64,000 nt of DNA. Source: Paenibacillus aceti. Its GTDB lineage: Bacteria > Bacillota > Bacilli > Paenibacillales > Paenibacillaceae. The position numbers and the translations under genes were made by a program. The DNA lies in NCBI RefSeq assembly GCF_003614185.1, contig NZ_KZ987724.1, forward strand, positions 2,924,171 to 2,988,170, read 5' to 3'. How positions within the stretch are numbered: position 1 is the first letter of the stretch; each line of letters starts with the position of its first letter. The notes under the pieces were generated by a model. That model made no database searches, was not told the origin of the DNA, and saw only the letters and a program-made list of their open reading frames with translations. Positions 29,119 through 39,218 of this stretch are shown here, in pieces.

Positions 29119-31221
29119 TCATTCCTTAACGATAGTCACATTTTGATAGTAGTGTTGCAATATTTGCTGGTAATCATACCCTGCATCCGCCATCCCTTTG
29201 GCTCCCCATTGAGAGAGACCGAGGCCATGGCCATTGCCGCGTCCAACGAATAAGAACTGGTTAGATTGGTCGATGACTCTGGCCGTTCCATTGCCGTCCA
29301 TCACAACCATATTGCCGCCGCTCCAGGTCTGCGGGCCGGAAGCCGTCATAACTGCCGTGCCAGAAGCGGCCGTACCGCTTACAGTTGCTCCTGAAGCACC
29401 CAGTACAGTATACCTTCCTGTTGCCGCAATATCAAACAGGGTGCTTGGCAAGCTGCCTAATGCAGAGCGGTACGCATCCGGGTACTTCACATCAAGCACC
29501 TGTCCATTCGCCTTGATCTCGGTCACCCGTCCGGAAGGTCCTCTTTGGGTGATTTCCAAATTATATATCGGTGAAGACATGGGGGTGGTCGTCTTTCCTT
29601 TCAATGTCTTCAATAACTGATCCGACGTAAACGGACCGCGAAGCCAGGCATAAGTGCTGGATTCATCTACTTTATCCAGTACGATCACTTCATCGCCAGG
29701 ATTCAGCTTCGCGACAGGGTTGACATCGGACTGAATCAGCGGTAGCGGTCTGACCATCACCGATTTGGTGGTCACGCTCAGCTTCTTCAATCCGGCAGCC
29801 GTAGTGCCGCCTGTTAGCTCCGCATTATCTTCCCGAACATAGCCTGTCTTCCCATTTGATAACAGAACATGATACCAGGATTTCAATGAGGCAATTGCGG
29901 CCTTATCCCATTCACTGTTCACGCTGGAGAAGGTTGGATTAACGCTGCTCCACACCTCGGAGGAGTCCGCCGATACGCCGCCGCTATTGGACGAGAAGAT
30001 GGCTTCGACAATTTTTCCGTTCGCCTTGATAACCTCTCCGGCTGTACTATCTACCGCTTGAATGATACTGTCCTTCTCGTTGTCTACGCCATTATAGACC
30101 TGACTTAACGTTGAATCGACAAGTCCGGCAATTTTGAAGCGGTTGGTCGAAGCAGAATAGAGCGCATAGCTGCGTGCAGCTACTGCCTGCGCTTTTAGGG
30201 ATTCCTGCGGCCATGATGCAGGAACTTCGCCCGACAGGACTGAATAGAGATACTTCTCAAGGGGAAGTTCATTAACGAGCGCAAGCTGACCGTTCACTTG
30301 ACTGATCTCGAAATCGCCCCGATAACTGCGAGCCGATCTTTCCACGACTTGAGTTGCCATGGAATCATCGCCATCTATCATCAACTTGCTATTCGTCCCA
30401 CTCAGCTCGTAATGATCTACTGGAGAGGGCGAGCTCAGATTAAGCGTAACATCCTGATGCACGATAACGCCTGGCTGGGAAGCATCAACGATGGACCAGG
30501 AGGCCTGCGGCAAGGAGCTTTGCACCGCTGACAGCTCCGCTGCACTAGCAGCCCCGCCAGCCCACACCGTATATTGCTGCGGCCCGGTCAGGACAAGATA
30601 AGCGTCTACGCCTGCTGCCATAGCGGAATTACGCAATGCTTCCGCTTCAGCCCTGCTGCCGAGGGTTCCCGCCGAATAATAGCTGCTGCCCTTAACTACC
30701 GGAGCTTGTCCACTCAAGGTTCCGGCCAGGCTGCCGGATACCCGGCTCACAGCCTTCTGAGCTTCTGCCGCACTGGCATAGGGCCCGGTATAGATCTGGT
30801 AGGTCGTTCCGCCCGCCTGATCTACGGCATAAGCGACTGGACGGTCTGCTGTAGCCTGCAATTTCTTAACAGCAGCAGCGATCGCTTTCCAATCGGCACT
30901 CTCTGCTGCCTTTATTTTATAGCTTCCTGCGCTGAAGCGGACAGTTTGACCCGCTGCCAAGGTCAGCAGCGGGCTCGTCCCTCCATCAGCTTGGAGTCCC
31001 ATCTCCATAGCTGAACCAGGCTTCAAGGTGACCGCAGGCACCGTCGCTTTATAAGTGCTGCCCAGGTCAAGGAACAACGCTACACGTACATGCTCCCCTG
31101 CCCCTTGATCCGCAGATGCCGGGACGGATACAGGGAGCTGCAATGCTCCTGCAAGCAGAATTCCCGCTAATATCCCCCTTCCCCATTTTCGTATCTTGGC
31201 CGTTGTTTTCTTCACCTTCAA
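29119..31221 (-). CDS. SpoIID/LytB-domain secreted protein with SPOR-like repeats
   Basis: 700 residues. A signal peptide (basic start, hydrophobic 15-36, cleavage near ASA) is followed by two SPOR-like units (about residues 128-165 and 170-215, with [18 protein letters not shown]) that may bind denuded glycan strands. The SpoIID amidase-enhancer/transglycosylase domain follows ([21 protein letters not shown] near 320; ending [19 protein letters not shown]). It likely acts on peptidoglycan during sporulation. A gene of this type between ruvB and queA is an addition to the Bacillus order. Confidence 0.88.
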   Translation of the reverse strand: MKVKKTTAKIRKWGRGILAGILLAGALQLPVSVPASADQGAGEHVRVALFLDLGSTYKATVPAVTLKPGSAMEMGLQADGGTSPLLTLAAGQTVRFSAGSYKIKAAESADWKAIAAAVKKLQATADRPVAYAVDQAGGTTYQIYTGPYASAAEAQKAVSRVSGSLAGTLSGQAPVVKGSSYYSAGTLGSRAEAEALRNSAMAAGVDAYLVLTGPQQYTVWAGGAASAAELSAVQSSLPQASWSIVDASQPGVIVHQDVTLNLSSPSPVDHYELSGTNSKLMIDGDDSMATQVVERSARSYRGDFEISQVNGQLALVNELPLEKYLYSVLSGEVPASWPQESLKAQAVAARSYALYSASTNRFKIAGLVDSTLSQVYNGVDNEKDSIIQAVDSTAGEVIKANGKIVEAIFSSNSGGVSADSSEVWSSVNPTFSSVNSEWDKAAIASLKSWYHVLLSNGKTGYVREDNAELTGGTTAAGLKKLSVTTKSVMVRPLPLIQSDVNPVAKLNPGDEVIVLDKVDESSTYAWLRGPFTSDQLLKTLKGKTTTPMSSPIYNLEITQRGPSGRVTEIKANGQVLDVKYPDAYRSALGSLPSTLFDIAATGRYTVLGASGATVSGTAASGTAVMTASGPQTWSGGNMVVMDGNGTARVIDQSNQFLFVGRGNGHGLGLSQWGAKGMADAGYDYQQILQHYYQNVTIVKE

Positions 31222-31257
31222 TTTGTTCGCTCCTCCTTCACGCTGTCTTATATAGTG

Positions 31258-32265
31258 TTAACCTCGATCCTCAGGATAAGGAATTCCCAGGTGAGTGTAA
31301 GCCGCAGCCGTCACAACTCTGCCGCGCGGCGTGCGCTGCAAATAACCGATCTGCAGCAAATATGGCTCATATACATCTTCGATGGTCTGACTCTCTTCAC
31401 CAATCGTAGCTGCAATAGTGTCCAGACCGACCGGGCCGCCTCTGAAGCTGGTAATCATGGCGTTAAGCATCTTATGGTCGATCATATCGAGTCCCTTCGG
31501 GTCCACCTGCAGCATCTGCAAGGCTTCTTCGGCGATCGCCTCGGTGATCACTCCGTCGCCGCGTACCTGGGCATAATCCCGCACACGCTTAAGCAGACGG
31601 TTCGCTATTCTCGGCGTCCCCCGGGAGCGCAGCGCGATCTCGTCAGCTGCATTGCCGATAATCTGAATGCCGAAGATATCCGCCCCGCGGGATACGATGT
31701 AGCTTAGCTCCTCCATCGTATAGAATTCAAGCCGGCTGACAATGCCGAAGCGATCCCTGAGGGGAGCCGACAACAGCCCGGCCCGGGTCGTGGCCCCTAC
31801 CAAGGTAAAAGGCGGCAGGTCCAGCCGCACCGAGCGCGCACTAGGCCCTTTGCCGATCATAATATCGAGAGCCGAATCCTCCATCGCCGGATATAGCACC
31901 TCTTCCACGGTGCGATGCAGACGGTGAATCTCATCGATGAACAGGACATCGCCCTCCTGCAGATTGGTCAGCAAGGCTGCCAGATCCCCGGGACGCTCAA
32001 TCGCCGGCCCAGAGGTTGTCCGCAGATTCACTCCCAGCTCGTTGGCGATAATATTGGCAAGCGTCGTCTTCCCCAGCCCCGGAGGGCCGTACAGCAACAC
32101 ATGATCCAGCGCCTCTTTACGCATTTTGGCAGCTTCGATATATATTTTCAAGTTCTCCTTGATCTGATTCTGTCCGATATATTCAGACAAGTAGCGAGGC
32201 CGAAGGCTCAGCTCCTCCGCTTGATCCTCCATCATTAAATTCGCGGAAATGATTCGATCCTCCAC
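31258..32265 (-). CDS. ruvB: Holliday junction branch-migration ATPase RuvB
   Basis: 335 residues. Walker [11 protein letters not shown] is near residue 62, Walker B LFIDEIHR near 111, sensor [10 protein letters not shown] near 155, and the C-terminal winged helix ends in [12 protein letters not shown]. It drives RuvA-bound branch migration. It follows ruvA by about 33 bases. Confidence 0.97.
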   Translation of the reverse strand: MEDRIISANLMMEDQAEELSLRPRYLSEYIGQNQIKENLKIYIEAAKMRKEALDHVLLYGPPGLGKTTLANIIANELGVNLRTTSGPAIERPGDLAALLTNLQEGDVLFIDEIHRLHRTVEEVLYPAMEDSALDIMIGKGPSARSVRLDLPPFTLVGATTRAGLLSAPLRDRFGIVSRLEFYTMEELSYIVSRGADIFGIQIIGNAADEIALRSRGTPRIANRLLKRVRDYAQVRGDGVITEAIAEEALQMLQVDPKGLDMIDHKMLNAMITSFRGGPVGLDTIAATIGEESQTIEDVYEPYLLQIGYLQRTPRGRVVTAAAYTHLGIPYPEDRG

Positions 32266-32298
32266 CGCTCTCCCACTCTCCTTCCATCCCGTTGCAAG

Positions 32299-32916
32299 TT
32301 AACCTGCATACAGCATCTTCAGGGCTTTCTTCATCAACGAATCTACCGCCTCATCCGGATGAAGCTGATCCTTCAATTTCGCCCATACACGATCCAGCTC
32401 AGCATCCGTATAACCGAGCGCCTTCAAGCCTTCTTTGGCCTCTGGCCAGCCTGGAGCAAGGGTATCCTCTGCCGCCGTATCTGCTGATATCGGATTGAAC
32501 AGCGTTGCTCCGCCCAACCCTTCGAGCTTATCCTTCAAATCGAGAATCATTCGCTGCGCCGTCTTCTTACCGATCCCTGGCAGCTTGGTCAAAAAGGCGA
32601 TATTCTCATTATGAATCGCCGCGATCACTCCGTCCGGATTCCCCCCGCTTAAGATACCGAGCGCGACGCGCGGTCCAATTCCCGACACCTCGATCAGCTT
32701 GCGGAACAGCCGCTGCTCATCCTTCGTCGGAAAACCGAACAATAGCTGGGCATCATCACGCACATGGTGGTGGGTGAACACCGTCACCATCTCCTGCCCT
32801 TTGGCCGGAAACACATACGGATTAGGACAGAACACACGGTATCCTACTCCCTGTACATCAAGCACAATATATTCCGTCTCAATATATGCAATCTGACCTC
32901 TCAAAAAATCGATCAT
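32299..32916 (-). CDS. ruvA: Holliday junction DNA-binding protein RuvA
   Basis: 205 residues: OB-fold (MIDFLRGQIAYIE), tandem helix-hairpin-helix motifs (VSGIGPRVALGILS and LPGIGKKTAQRMILDL near 75 and 115), a flexible linker, and the C-terminal RuvB-binding domain. The ATG overlaps the ruvC stop by 4 bases. Confidence 0.97.
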   Translation of the reverse strand: MIDFLRGQIAYIETEYIVLDVQGVGYRVFCPNPYVFPAKGQEMVTVFTHHHVRDDAQLLFGFPTKDEQRLFRKLIEVSGIGPRVALGILSGGNPDGVIAAIHNENIAFLTKLPGIGKKTAQRMILDLKDKLEGLGGATLFNPISADTAAEDTLAPGWPEAKEGLKALGYTDAELDRVWAKLKDQLHPDEAVDSLMKKALKMLYAG

Positions 32917-33416
32917 GATCTCAGTACCTCATTTAACTTAGAATTTAAAGTATATGAATGCGCATGGCAGATCGCAACCGCAAGCGCATCGGCCACATCA
33001 TCCGGCTTCGGAATCGCCTTAAGCTTCAGGAACATACGGGTCATTTCCTGCACCTGGCGCTTCTCTGCCTTACCATAACCGACAATCGCCTGCTTCACCT
33101 GCATCGGTGTATATTCCGCTACTGGCAGTCCCTTCTGAACCGCAGCAAGCACAAGTACACCTCTCGCCTGACCTACCGACATAGCGGTCGTTACATTACG
33201 GTTGAAGAACAGCTTCTCCAGCGCAACTGCGTCAGGCTTATACTTCTCGATGAGCTGAACCATTCCTTCATATACATAGAGCAGCCTGTCTTCCTCCGGC
33301 GTATGGGCCTTCGTCTCGATGCATCCATACTGTACCGGCGTGCATTTGCTGCCCTGCTTATCAATAAATCCGAACCCGACAATCGCAATCCCCGGGTCTA
33401 TTCCCAATATACGCAA
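32913..33416 (-). CDS. ruvC: Holliday junction resolvase RuvC
   Basis: 167 residues. The RNase H-fold acidic residues are visible: first Asp in GIDPGIAIVGFG (residue 7), Glu in VALEKLFF near 68, and the C-terminal Asp pair in KPDDVADALAVA near 142. First gene of the operon behind a promoter with an extended -10. RuvC is absent from B. subtilis but common in Paenibacillus. Confidence 0.96.
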   Translation of the reverse strand: MRILGIDPGIAIVGFGFIDKQGSKCTPVQYGCIETKAHTPEEDRLLYVYEGMVQLIEKYKPDAVALEKLFFNRNVTTAMSVGQARGVLVLAAVQKGLPVAEYTPMQVKQAIVGYGKAEKRQVQEMTRMFLKLKAIPKPDDVADALAVAICHAHSYTLNSKLNEVLRS

Positions 33417-33605
33417 GGCATAATCTCTCCCTAGTTAAGCGAATTTCTTAGCTAAATTCAGGCCATAAACTTCCAGCTTCCCACGATTAACAATGGGTGC
33501 GACGCTGCTATCCAAATCAATCTGATGACCGATGATACCTTTCAATCCACACTTCAATATAAGAAAAAAACGCATGTCCGATAAGCGAACATATGTATTC
33601 ACCTC

Positions 33606-33614
33606 ATTATAACA
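33606..33614 (-). promoter_or_regulatory. Extended -10 promoter element upstream of ruvC
   Basis: Minus-strand TGTTATAAT is a perfect TATAAT with a TG extension; no good -35 is visible. It lies about 190 bases before ruvC, and the leader between holds no supported gene. Confidence 0.5.
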
Positions 33615-33651
33615 AAAGATTTCCGCACTTGTAGAAAAAGTTTGCGCACAG

Positions 33652-33708
33652 CACAAAAAGAGCTGCTCCAAGTAGAAATAACTACTTACAGAACAGCTCT
33701 TGCTTAAA
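33652..33708 (-). terminator. Terminator of bofC
   Basis: AAGAGCTGTTC..GTAG / CTAC..GGAGCAGCTCTTTTT hairpin just after the bofC stop. Confidence 0.88.
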
Positions 33709-33726
33709 AAGGTTATTCAAATCGGG

Positions 33727-34260
33727 TCAATGTTTATTCTGCTGCAATACTTCCTCCGTCACGTCAACAGCGAAATCGCTGAATGTCGATAGTACACTAT
33801 TATATTCATCCATATCCTGAACGCGGATTCCCTGCTGCAGCTGCTTGATCGCTTCTTCAGGCAGTACACTTTCCATCGTCTCAACATCTAATTGGAAAAA
33901 AGTACGCAACACCTTTTCATCCTCAGGCGGTCCTTCAAACAAGCTCAGATTACCATCTTTATCAATTCCCATATATCCTGAATGGATGATCTGAGACCAC
34001 TCTTGATCCTGCAGTGACTCAAGCCGATCCGCAGACGGGTGTTCAGGCTGTTCCGCCTGTTCCGCAGTCAGACTGCGCAGCTTGCCCAGCGTTTCAAGCG
34101 CCAGCGGCTCACCGGTCATCAGCTTCTCAAGCTGACCGGACAACTGCAATCCCATCCAGGCCATGACCGCTACTAAGGCGCAGGCACTAATGGTCCAAAT
34201 CGCACGTCTCCATCTTTTCCAACGTCTTCTCCATTGTTTTCTCGTTCGGAATATGCTCAC
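33727..34260 (-). CDS. bofC: BofC-like intercompartmental signalling protein
   Basis: 177 residues: a strongly basic N-terminus (RTRKQWRRRWKRWRR), one membrane helix or signal anchor (20-42), and a C-terminal domain with GYMGIDKDGNLSLFEGPP then LRTFFQLDVETME. This matches the BofC C-terminal domain, which restrains SpoIVB signalling to pro-sigma-K processing in the forespore. The GTG at 34260 has AAGGGGA upstream. The location beside ruv genes agrees with Bacillus. Confidence 0.85.
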   Translation of the reverse strand: MSIFRTRKQWRRRWKRWRRAIWTISACALVAVMAWMGLQLSGQLEKLMTGEPLALETLGKLRSLTAEQAEQPEHPSADRLESLQDQEWSQIIHSGYMGIDKDGNLSLFEGPPEDEKVLRTFFQLDVETMESVLPEEAIKQLQQGIRVQDMDEYNSVLSTFSDFAVDVTEEVLQQNKH

Positions 34261-34370
34261 GATGATCCCCTTCTATCAGCACTTTTTGAACACGCACTAT
34301 CATGTACTTCTATTGTGACCGATAGGATCAGGAAATATACCGTAATATTGCCGGAGTTGTTATCGTAAAA

Positions 34371-34401
34371 ACAAAAAAACAGCCATTCGAAAATGACTGT
34401 T
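34371..34401 (-). terminator. Terminator of tRNA-Pro
   Basis: AACAGTCATT-TTCG-AATGGCTGTT followed by a T-run, with a UUCG-type tetraloop, 7 bases after the tRNA. Confidence 0.92.
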
Positions 34402-34407
34402 CTGTGA

Positions 34408-34481
34408 TCGGGACGACACGATTCGAACATGCGACCCCCTGGTCCCAAACCAGGTGCTCTACCAAGCTGAGCTACGTCCCG
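34408..34481 (-). tRNA. tRNA-Pro (anticodon TGG)
   Basis: Cloverleaf on the minus strand: acceptor CGGGACG / CGTCCCG, D-arm GCTC..GAGC, anticodon arm CCTGG-TTTGGGA-CCAGG with anticodon TGG, T-arm with GTTCGAATC, and discriminator A. CCA is not encoded. Reads proline codons, CCA and by wobble the others. Confidence 0.97.
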
Positions 34482-34627
34482 AAGTAAAAAACCTGACAAA
34501 GAAGATAATATCATAATCATCCGAGTATGGCAAGAAAAAAATAGAGATAGAGGAATCATTTCGAAAATGAATCGGCCGACCCCGGCAAGAAAGCCACGGA
34601 ACGGCCGCAGAATCCATAATTATATTA

Positions 34628-36367
34628 TTATACCGCCGGCATGGCCACCCAATGTCCCTGAGAGACCTCTACTAACCGCGAATGCTCAACCTGAAACGGA
34701 TCGACAGCAGAATAGTCCTCTTGAATAACTCTCTTCTTCCTCGCTTCAATCTTCGGGTCCGGCACCGGAATCGCCTCAAAAAGAGATTTCGTATACGCAT
34801 GCTGTGGGTTGGCATACAGTTCCTCGCTCTCAGCCAGCTCCACAATTTTGCCCATATACATCACAGCTACCCGATCGCTGATATGCTTCACCATAGACAG
34901 ATCATGAGCGATGAATAGATAGGTCAGACAGAGCCGCTGCTGCAGCTCCTCCAACAGCTTGACAACTTGGGATTGGATCGACACATCGAGTGCGGAGAGC
35001 GGCTCATCACAGACGATGAACTTCGGCTCGACCGCAAGCGCACGGGCGATTCCGATCCGCTGCCTCTGTCCGCCCGAGAACTCATGGGGATAGCGCATCG
35101 CGAAGGCCGGGTCCAGCCCTACCATATCTAGCAGCTCCTCCACCCGCCTCTTGCGTTCCTCCCGGCTTCCGACTAGACGATGCACATCCAGCGCTTCGCC
35201 GATAATATCCAACACCTTAAGGCGCGGATTCAATGAGGCGTAAGGGTCCTGGAAGATCATCTGCATATAACGGCGCATCGTCTTCATCTCCGATGAAGAC
35301 AGGCGATTGACCGCCATCCCCTGATACAGCACCTCTCCCCCTGTTGGCTGATGTAATCGCAGAATCGCCCTCCCGGTCGTCGACTTGCCGCTGCCAGATT
35401 CACCGACAAGCCCCAGCGTCTCTCCCTCATGGATATGGAAGCTGATATCATTCACCGCCTTGAGCACGTTCCCCTTGCCCAGATCAAAATGCTGTCGCAG
35501 TGATCTAACCTCTAGCAACGGACGAGCATCATCCGCACTGGTCAATATATGAGGCGCAGGCTTTGCCTTCTTCTTCTCATCCAACCTAGGCAGCGCATTT
35601 AATAGCTTCAATGTATAGGGATGTGTCGGCTTCTCGAAGATTTCCTCGGTCGTCCCACTCTCCACAATAACGCCTTCCTTCATGACAACAACACGGTCGC
35701 ACATCCCCGCTACAACCCCAAGATCATGGGTGATCAAAATAATCGAGGTGCCGAATTTCTCCTGAATATGCTTCATCAGACTAAGAATTTGCGCCTGAAT
35801 CGTCACATCGAGCGCCGTGGTCGGCTCATCGGCAATCAATAGAGCCGGTCGGCAGGCCAGAGCAATTGCGATCATGACGCGCTGACGCATCCCGCCGGAA
35901 AATTCATGCGGATATTGATTGTACCGCACCTCCCTATTACGAATCCCCACCAATCTCAGCATCTCCATCGCCTGCAGCTTCGCTTCCTTTTTCGATAAAT
36001 GCTGATGCTTGATCAGGCTCTCGGATATTTGTTCTCCAATCTTAATCGTCGGATTTAACGAGGTCATCGGATCCTGAAAGATCATGCCTATGTCACGGCC
36101 GCGGATATTCTCCATTTCTCTCTCGGAGTAATCGGCCAGATTTTTGCCCAAAAAAGTAATTTCTCCGTCTTTCATATAAGAAGGCGGTGAGGGCAGTAGA
36201 CGCATAATCGACCGGGCCGTTACACTCTTCCCACTGCCGGATTCGCCAACGATTCCCAAGGTTTCTCCCTTGCCTACCTCAAAACTGACCCCACGGACTG
36301 CCGCAAATTCCTGCTCCCGATTCTGAAAAGAAACCGTTAAATTTTTCACTTCGAGGATAGTTTCCAT
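34628..36367 (-). CDS. Fused double ATPase of a peptide/nickel-type ABC importer
   Basis: 579 residues: two complete DppD/DppF-like ATPase domains in one chain. Each half has Walker A (GESGSGKSV near 40; GESGSGKST near 330), the signature (SGGMRQR; SGGQRQR) and Walker B (ALLIADEPTTALD; FIVCDEPLSALD). Each domain ends in the oligopeptide-type C-terminal tail with THPYT/QHAYT. It would power the permeases encoded divergently from 36502. ATG at 36367 with AGGTG 8 bases upstream. Confidence 0.9.
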   Translation of the reverse strand: METILEVKNLTVSFQNREQEFAAVRGVSFEVGKGETLGIVGESGSGKSVTARSIMRLLPSPPSYMKDGEITFLGKNLADYSEREMENIRGRDIGMIFQDPMTSLNPTIKIGEQISESLIKHQHLSKKEAKLQAMEMLRLVGIRNREVRYNQYPHEFSGGMRQRVMIAIALACRPALLIADEPTTALDVTIQAQILSLMKHIQEKFGTSIILITHDLGVVAGMCDRVVVMKEGVIVESGTTEEIFEKPTHPYTLKLLNALPRLDEKKKAKPAPHILTSADDARPLLEVRSLRQHFDLGKGNVLKAVNDISFHIHEGETLGLVGESGSGKSTTGRAILRLHQPTGGEVLYQGMAVNRLSSSEMKTMRRYMQMIFQDPYASLNPRLKVLDIIGEALDVHRLVGSREERKRRVEELLDMVGLDPAFAMRYPHEFSGGQRQRIGIARALAVEPKFIVCDEPLSALDVSIQSQVVKLLEELQQRLCLTYLFIAHDLSMVKHISDRVAVMYMGKIVELAESEELYANPQHAYTKSLFEAIPVPDPKIEARKKRVIQEDYSAVDPFQVEHSRLVEVSQGHWVAMPAV

Positions 36368-36501
36368 ATTAATCACACCTGTCTACTATGAAATTTATGT
36401 AGATTATCCTTAATAACTGTTGACAGAAAAACCATGCTACCATAATATATACTATATCCATCGGAATAATGCAAATTCATACATCAGGAGGGGAAGCCGT
36501 T

Positions 36502-37953
36502 GTGGGAGCTGCCAGAATCGCCAAGCCATCTCATGGATCAAATCTCAGCTGTTACATAAGTGATGTCTATGCCAAAATGCTGCTCAACCCATCCTATAAG
36601 TACTGGTTACTAGTCCTGGGTGCGCCGGTCAATCTCATAGTTCTGCTCTATTATGGGCTGCACAGGAAAAATGATATCTATCATGCCCTGATGAATGAGA
36701 CCCGAAGCGAGTTGCTGGAAGCCGGATATCTGACTCAACTATTAGAAGAGACGCAGGAGCAACTGCTTAGGAAGCAGCAATTCTTCAAGCAGCATGTGAG
36801 CGCTGAGCGTACAGAACGTCAAGCGAAGCATATAGCCGAAGCCAAATTCAAAGAGACGCTGTTCGAAGAGACGAACCGCAAGCTGCAGTCAGGCGGACAA
36901 CAGAGATTAAGCTATGCTGCCACCTTCGCCAAATTGATCGAGAATCCAGTATTTCTGCTCCTCTCGATCCTGCCGGGCTTGCTGATGTACCTGCTAATTG
37001 GCCTCTATAGCAATCCCTATGTGAAGTATGTGTTCGAGAGACTCATCATGAGCCTGTTCGTCATCCTTGGTGTATCGGTGCTCGTATTTACGATTCTATA
37101 CTTGTCGCCCATGAATCCGGCGGCCAATATACTTGGGGAAACCGCGACGGAGGAACAGATCGCTAACTTCAACCGAATCTATGGGCTCGATCAGTCCTAT
37201 CTGTCGCAGCTATGGAGCAATATCAAGGGAATCGCCAGCTTCGATCTGGGCAAATCCTTCTCTGGGAATGAGCAGGTGACGGCGACCATCGCCAGAAAAT
37301 TCCCGATTACTTTTACACTGACGGTCATTTCTCTACTGCTGTCTATGCTGATCGCCATCCCCGTCGGAATCATCTCGGCCACGAGGCGCAACTCTCTCTG
37401 GGACTATACGTTCATGTTCATCGCGCTGATCGGCCTGTCGATCCCAAGCTTCTGGCAGGGGCTGATCTTCATCTTGAATTTCTCAATCAAGCTGCACTGG
37501 TTGCCGGCAACCTATAATCCGCAAGATTGGCTATCGATTATTATGCCGACGATTGTGCTCGGAACCGGACTTAGTGCTTCCGTGGCCAGAATGACCCGAT
37601 CCTCCACCTTGGAGGTTATCCATGAGGATTATATTTTGACCGCTAAAGCGAAAGGGCTTAGCAAGCGTCAGGTTCTGCTCCGGCACGCCGTTCGCAACGC
37701 TATGATTCCGATCATTACTGTCATCGGGCTTCAATTCGGCGGAATGCTGGGCGGTTCGGCGGTCACGGAGAAGGTGTTCAATATTAGCGGACTCGGCAGC
37801 TATATCGTCGATAAGCAATTTATACCCGATATTCCGAGTATTATGGGCGGAGTAGTGTATACTGCAATCACCATTTCACTGATCAACGTCATTATCGATA
37901 TTTTATATGCCTTTCTCGATCCGAGAATCCGAACCAGAATGAAACAATACTAA
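36502..37953 (+). CDS. DppB-type ABC permease with N-terminal extension
   Basis: 483 residues. The C-terminal ~310 residues are a normal DppB/OppB permease (VFERLIMSLFVILGVSVLVF, then the EAA loop ILTAKAKGLSKRQVLLRHAVRNAMIP). In front stand about 170 extra residues: a membrane helix (33-52), a long charged coiled-coil-like stretch rich in Glu, Gln and Lys (60-135), and another hydrophobic hairpin (145-165). The GTG at 36502 has AGGAGGGG 8 bases upstream; the earlier ATG (36469) has no ribosome site. Coupled to the next gene (14-base gap). Confidence 0.85.
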   Translation: MGAARIAKPSHGSNLSCYISDVYAKMLLNPSYKYWLLVLGAPVNLIVLLYYGLHRKNDIYHALMNETRSELLEAGYLTQLLEETQEQLLRKQQFFKQHVSAERTERQAKHIAEAKFKETLFEETNRKLQSGGQQRLSYAATFAKLIENPVFLLLSILPGLLMYLLIGLYSNPYVKYVFERLIMSLFVILGVSVLVFTILYLSPMNPAANILGETATEEQIANFNRIYGLDQSYLSQLWSNIKGIASFDLGKSFSGNEQVTATIARKFPITFTLTVISLLLSMLIAIPVGIISATRRNSLWDYTFMFIALIGLSIPSFWQGLIFILNFSIKLHWLPATYNPQDWLSIIMPTIVLGTGLSASVARMTRSSTLEVIHEDYILTAKAKGLSKRQVLLRHAVRNAMIPIITVIGLQFGGMLGGSAVTEKVFNISGLGSYIVDKQFIPDIPSIMGGVVYTAITISLINVIIDILYAFLDPRIRTRMKQY

Positions 37954-37966
37954 AGCAGGTGTAGAT

Positions 37967-39193
37967 ATGATCCAGACAAACTTGAAAACTTCCGGGGGAT
38001 ACAGCAAGGCTGCCTTACAGCGGGTAAAAAGACACCGAACTACAGAGTACACATTAGCGGTACATACGTTGCTTACAGGGCTGCTCGTCCTGGCGGTGTC
38101 CGCACTCAATCTGTTCAAGCCTTATGTATCGGATACTTTTCTGCCGGCGATGTCCGTTTTGCTAGTGATCTCCCTGTTCCATGCCATCGCGCTTTTGCTA
38201 GTCCTCAAATTTGTGCGGCGCAATAAGAGGATCGCTCCACGGATGGCAGCCATTGCTGGTCTACTTATCCTAACCTCGGCGACCGGCAATCTCTTCGCCC
38301 TGCTGCTCGGTATTCAATTACTCAGAAGAATCCGTGGCCAGGAGAATCCTACTTCGGCAAAATGGGAGGATATTTGGGAGAGCCTCACCCGAAATGTCGC
38401 AGCGATGACAGGACTATCCTTCATTATTTTCCTGTTCTCGATCTCCGTCTGTAGTCTGTTCACCTTCGACTATAGCATGGCGACCGAGAACAATTATAGC
38501 GCCATATTGCAGCATCCTAGCCTGGCTTATCCGCTCGGCACAGACAATTTCGGCAGATGTCTATTCTCACGCATCATCTTCGGAGCGCGGACCTCCTTGA
38601 TTGTCGGGCTGATCTCTACCGCGATCCCCGTCGTTGTCGGCGGCATCCTTGGAGCCGTATCCGGCTATTACGGGCGCCGCACCGACAATATCATCATGCG
38701 GCTGCTCGATATTTTGTACGCCATTCCAGGGATTCTGCTGGCGATCGCGATCATCGCCGCCTTCGGCGCGAATACCGTGAATCTGATTCTGGCGCTTAGC
38801 ATCGGCTCCATACCTACTTACGCCAGAACAATGCGGGCGAATGTGCTGCTGGTCTCGACCTATGAATATGTCGATGCCGCCCGGGCCTTCGGATCTGGAG
38901 ATGCCAAGATCATATTCAAGCATATCGTGCCTAACTCGCTCGCCCCGATGATTGTCAAGGCTACCCTGACGATCGGCGCAGCGGTCATCTCCACGAGCAG
39001 TCTGAGCTTCCTCGGTCTCGGCGTAGAGCCGCATATCCCGGAATGGGGCAATATTCTGAAGCTGGGCAGCACTTATCTGGAGACAAATTCTTATCTGGCC
39101 ATCTATCCGGGCCTGGCCATCATCGCCCTCGTCCTGTCCTTTAACTTCCTTGGCGACGGACTTCGCGATGCCCTGGACCCTAAATTGAGTTAA
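37967..39193 (+). CDS. DppC-type ABC permease with N-terminal membrane extension
   Basis: 408 residues. Residues from about 140 on are a normal DppC/OppC permease (LGTDNFGRCLFSRIIFGARTSL, GYYGRRTDNIIMR, and the EAA loop YVDAARAFGSGDAKIIFKHIVPNSLAP). About 110 residues precede them, with roughly four hydrophobic helices not found in the standard family. This parallels the extension on its partner. ATG start with a GCAGGTG ribosome site. Confidence 0.87.
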   Translation: MIQTNLKTSGGYSKAALQRVKRHRTTEYTLAVHTLLTGLLVLAVSALNLFKPYVSDTFLPAMSVLLVISLFHAIALLLVLKFVRRNKRIAPRMAAIAGLLILTSATGNLFALLLGIQLLRRIRGQENPTSAKWEDIWESLTRNVAAMTGLSFIIFLFSISVCSLFTFDYSMATENNYSAILQHPSLAYPLGTDNFGRCLFSRIIFGARTSLIVGLISTAIPVVVGGILGAVSGYYGRRTDNIIMRLLDILYAIPGILLAIAIIAAFGANTVNLILALSIGSIPTYARTMRANVLLVSTYEYVDAARAFGSGDAKIIFKHIVPNSLAPMIVKATLTIGAAVISTSSLSFLGLGVEPHIPEWGNILKLGSTYLETNSYLAIYPGLAIIALVLSFNFLGDGLRDALDPKLS

Positions 39194-39218
39194 TTACATT
39201 TACAGGAGGAAATGAATC

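Noticed and set aside
33435-33671. 78-codon minus-strand frame upstream of ruvC
   Set aside because: Its start lies inside the bofC terminator and it spans the extended -10 promoter; no family resemblance.
34257-34559. Open frame of 100 codons across the tRNA-Pro
   Set aside because: It is a read-through of the tRNA (DVAQLGRAPGLGPGG), a well-known artefact of tRNA-Pro genes.
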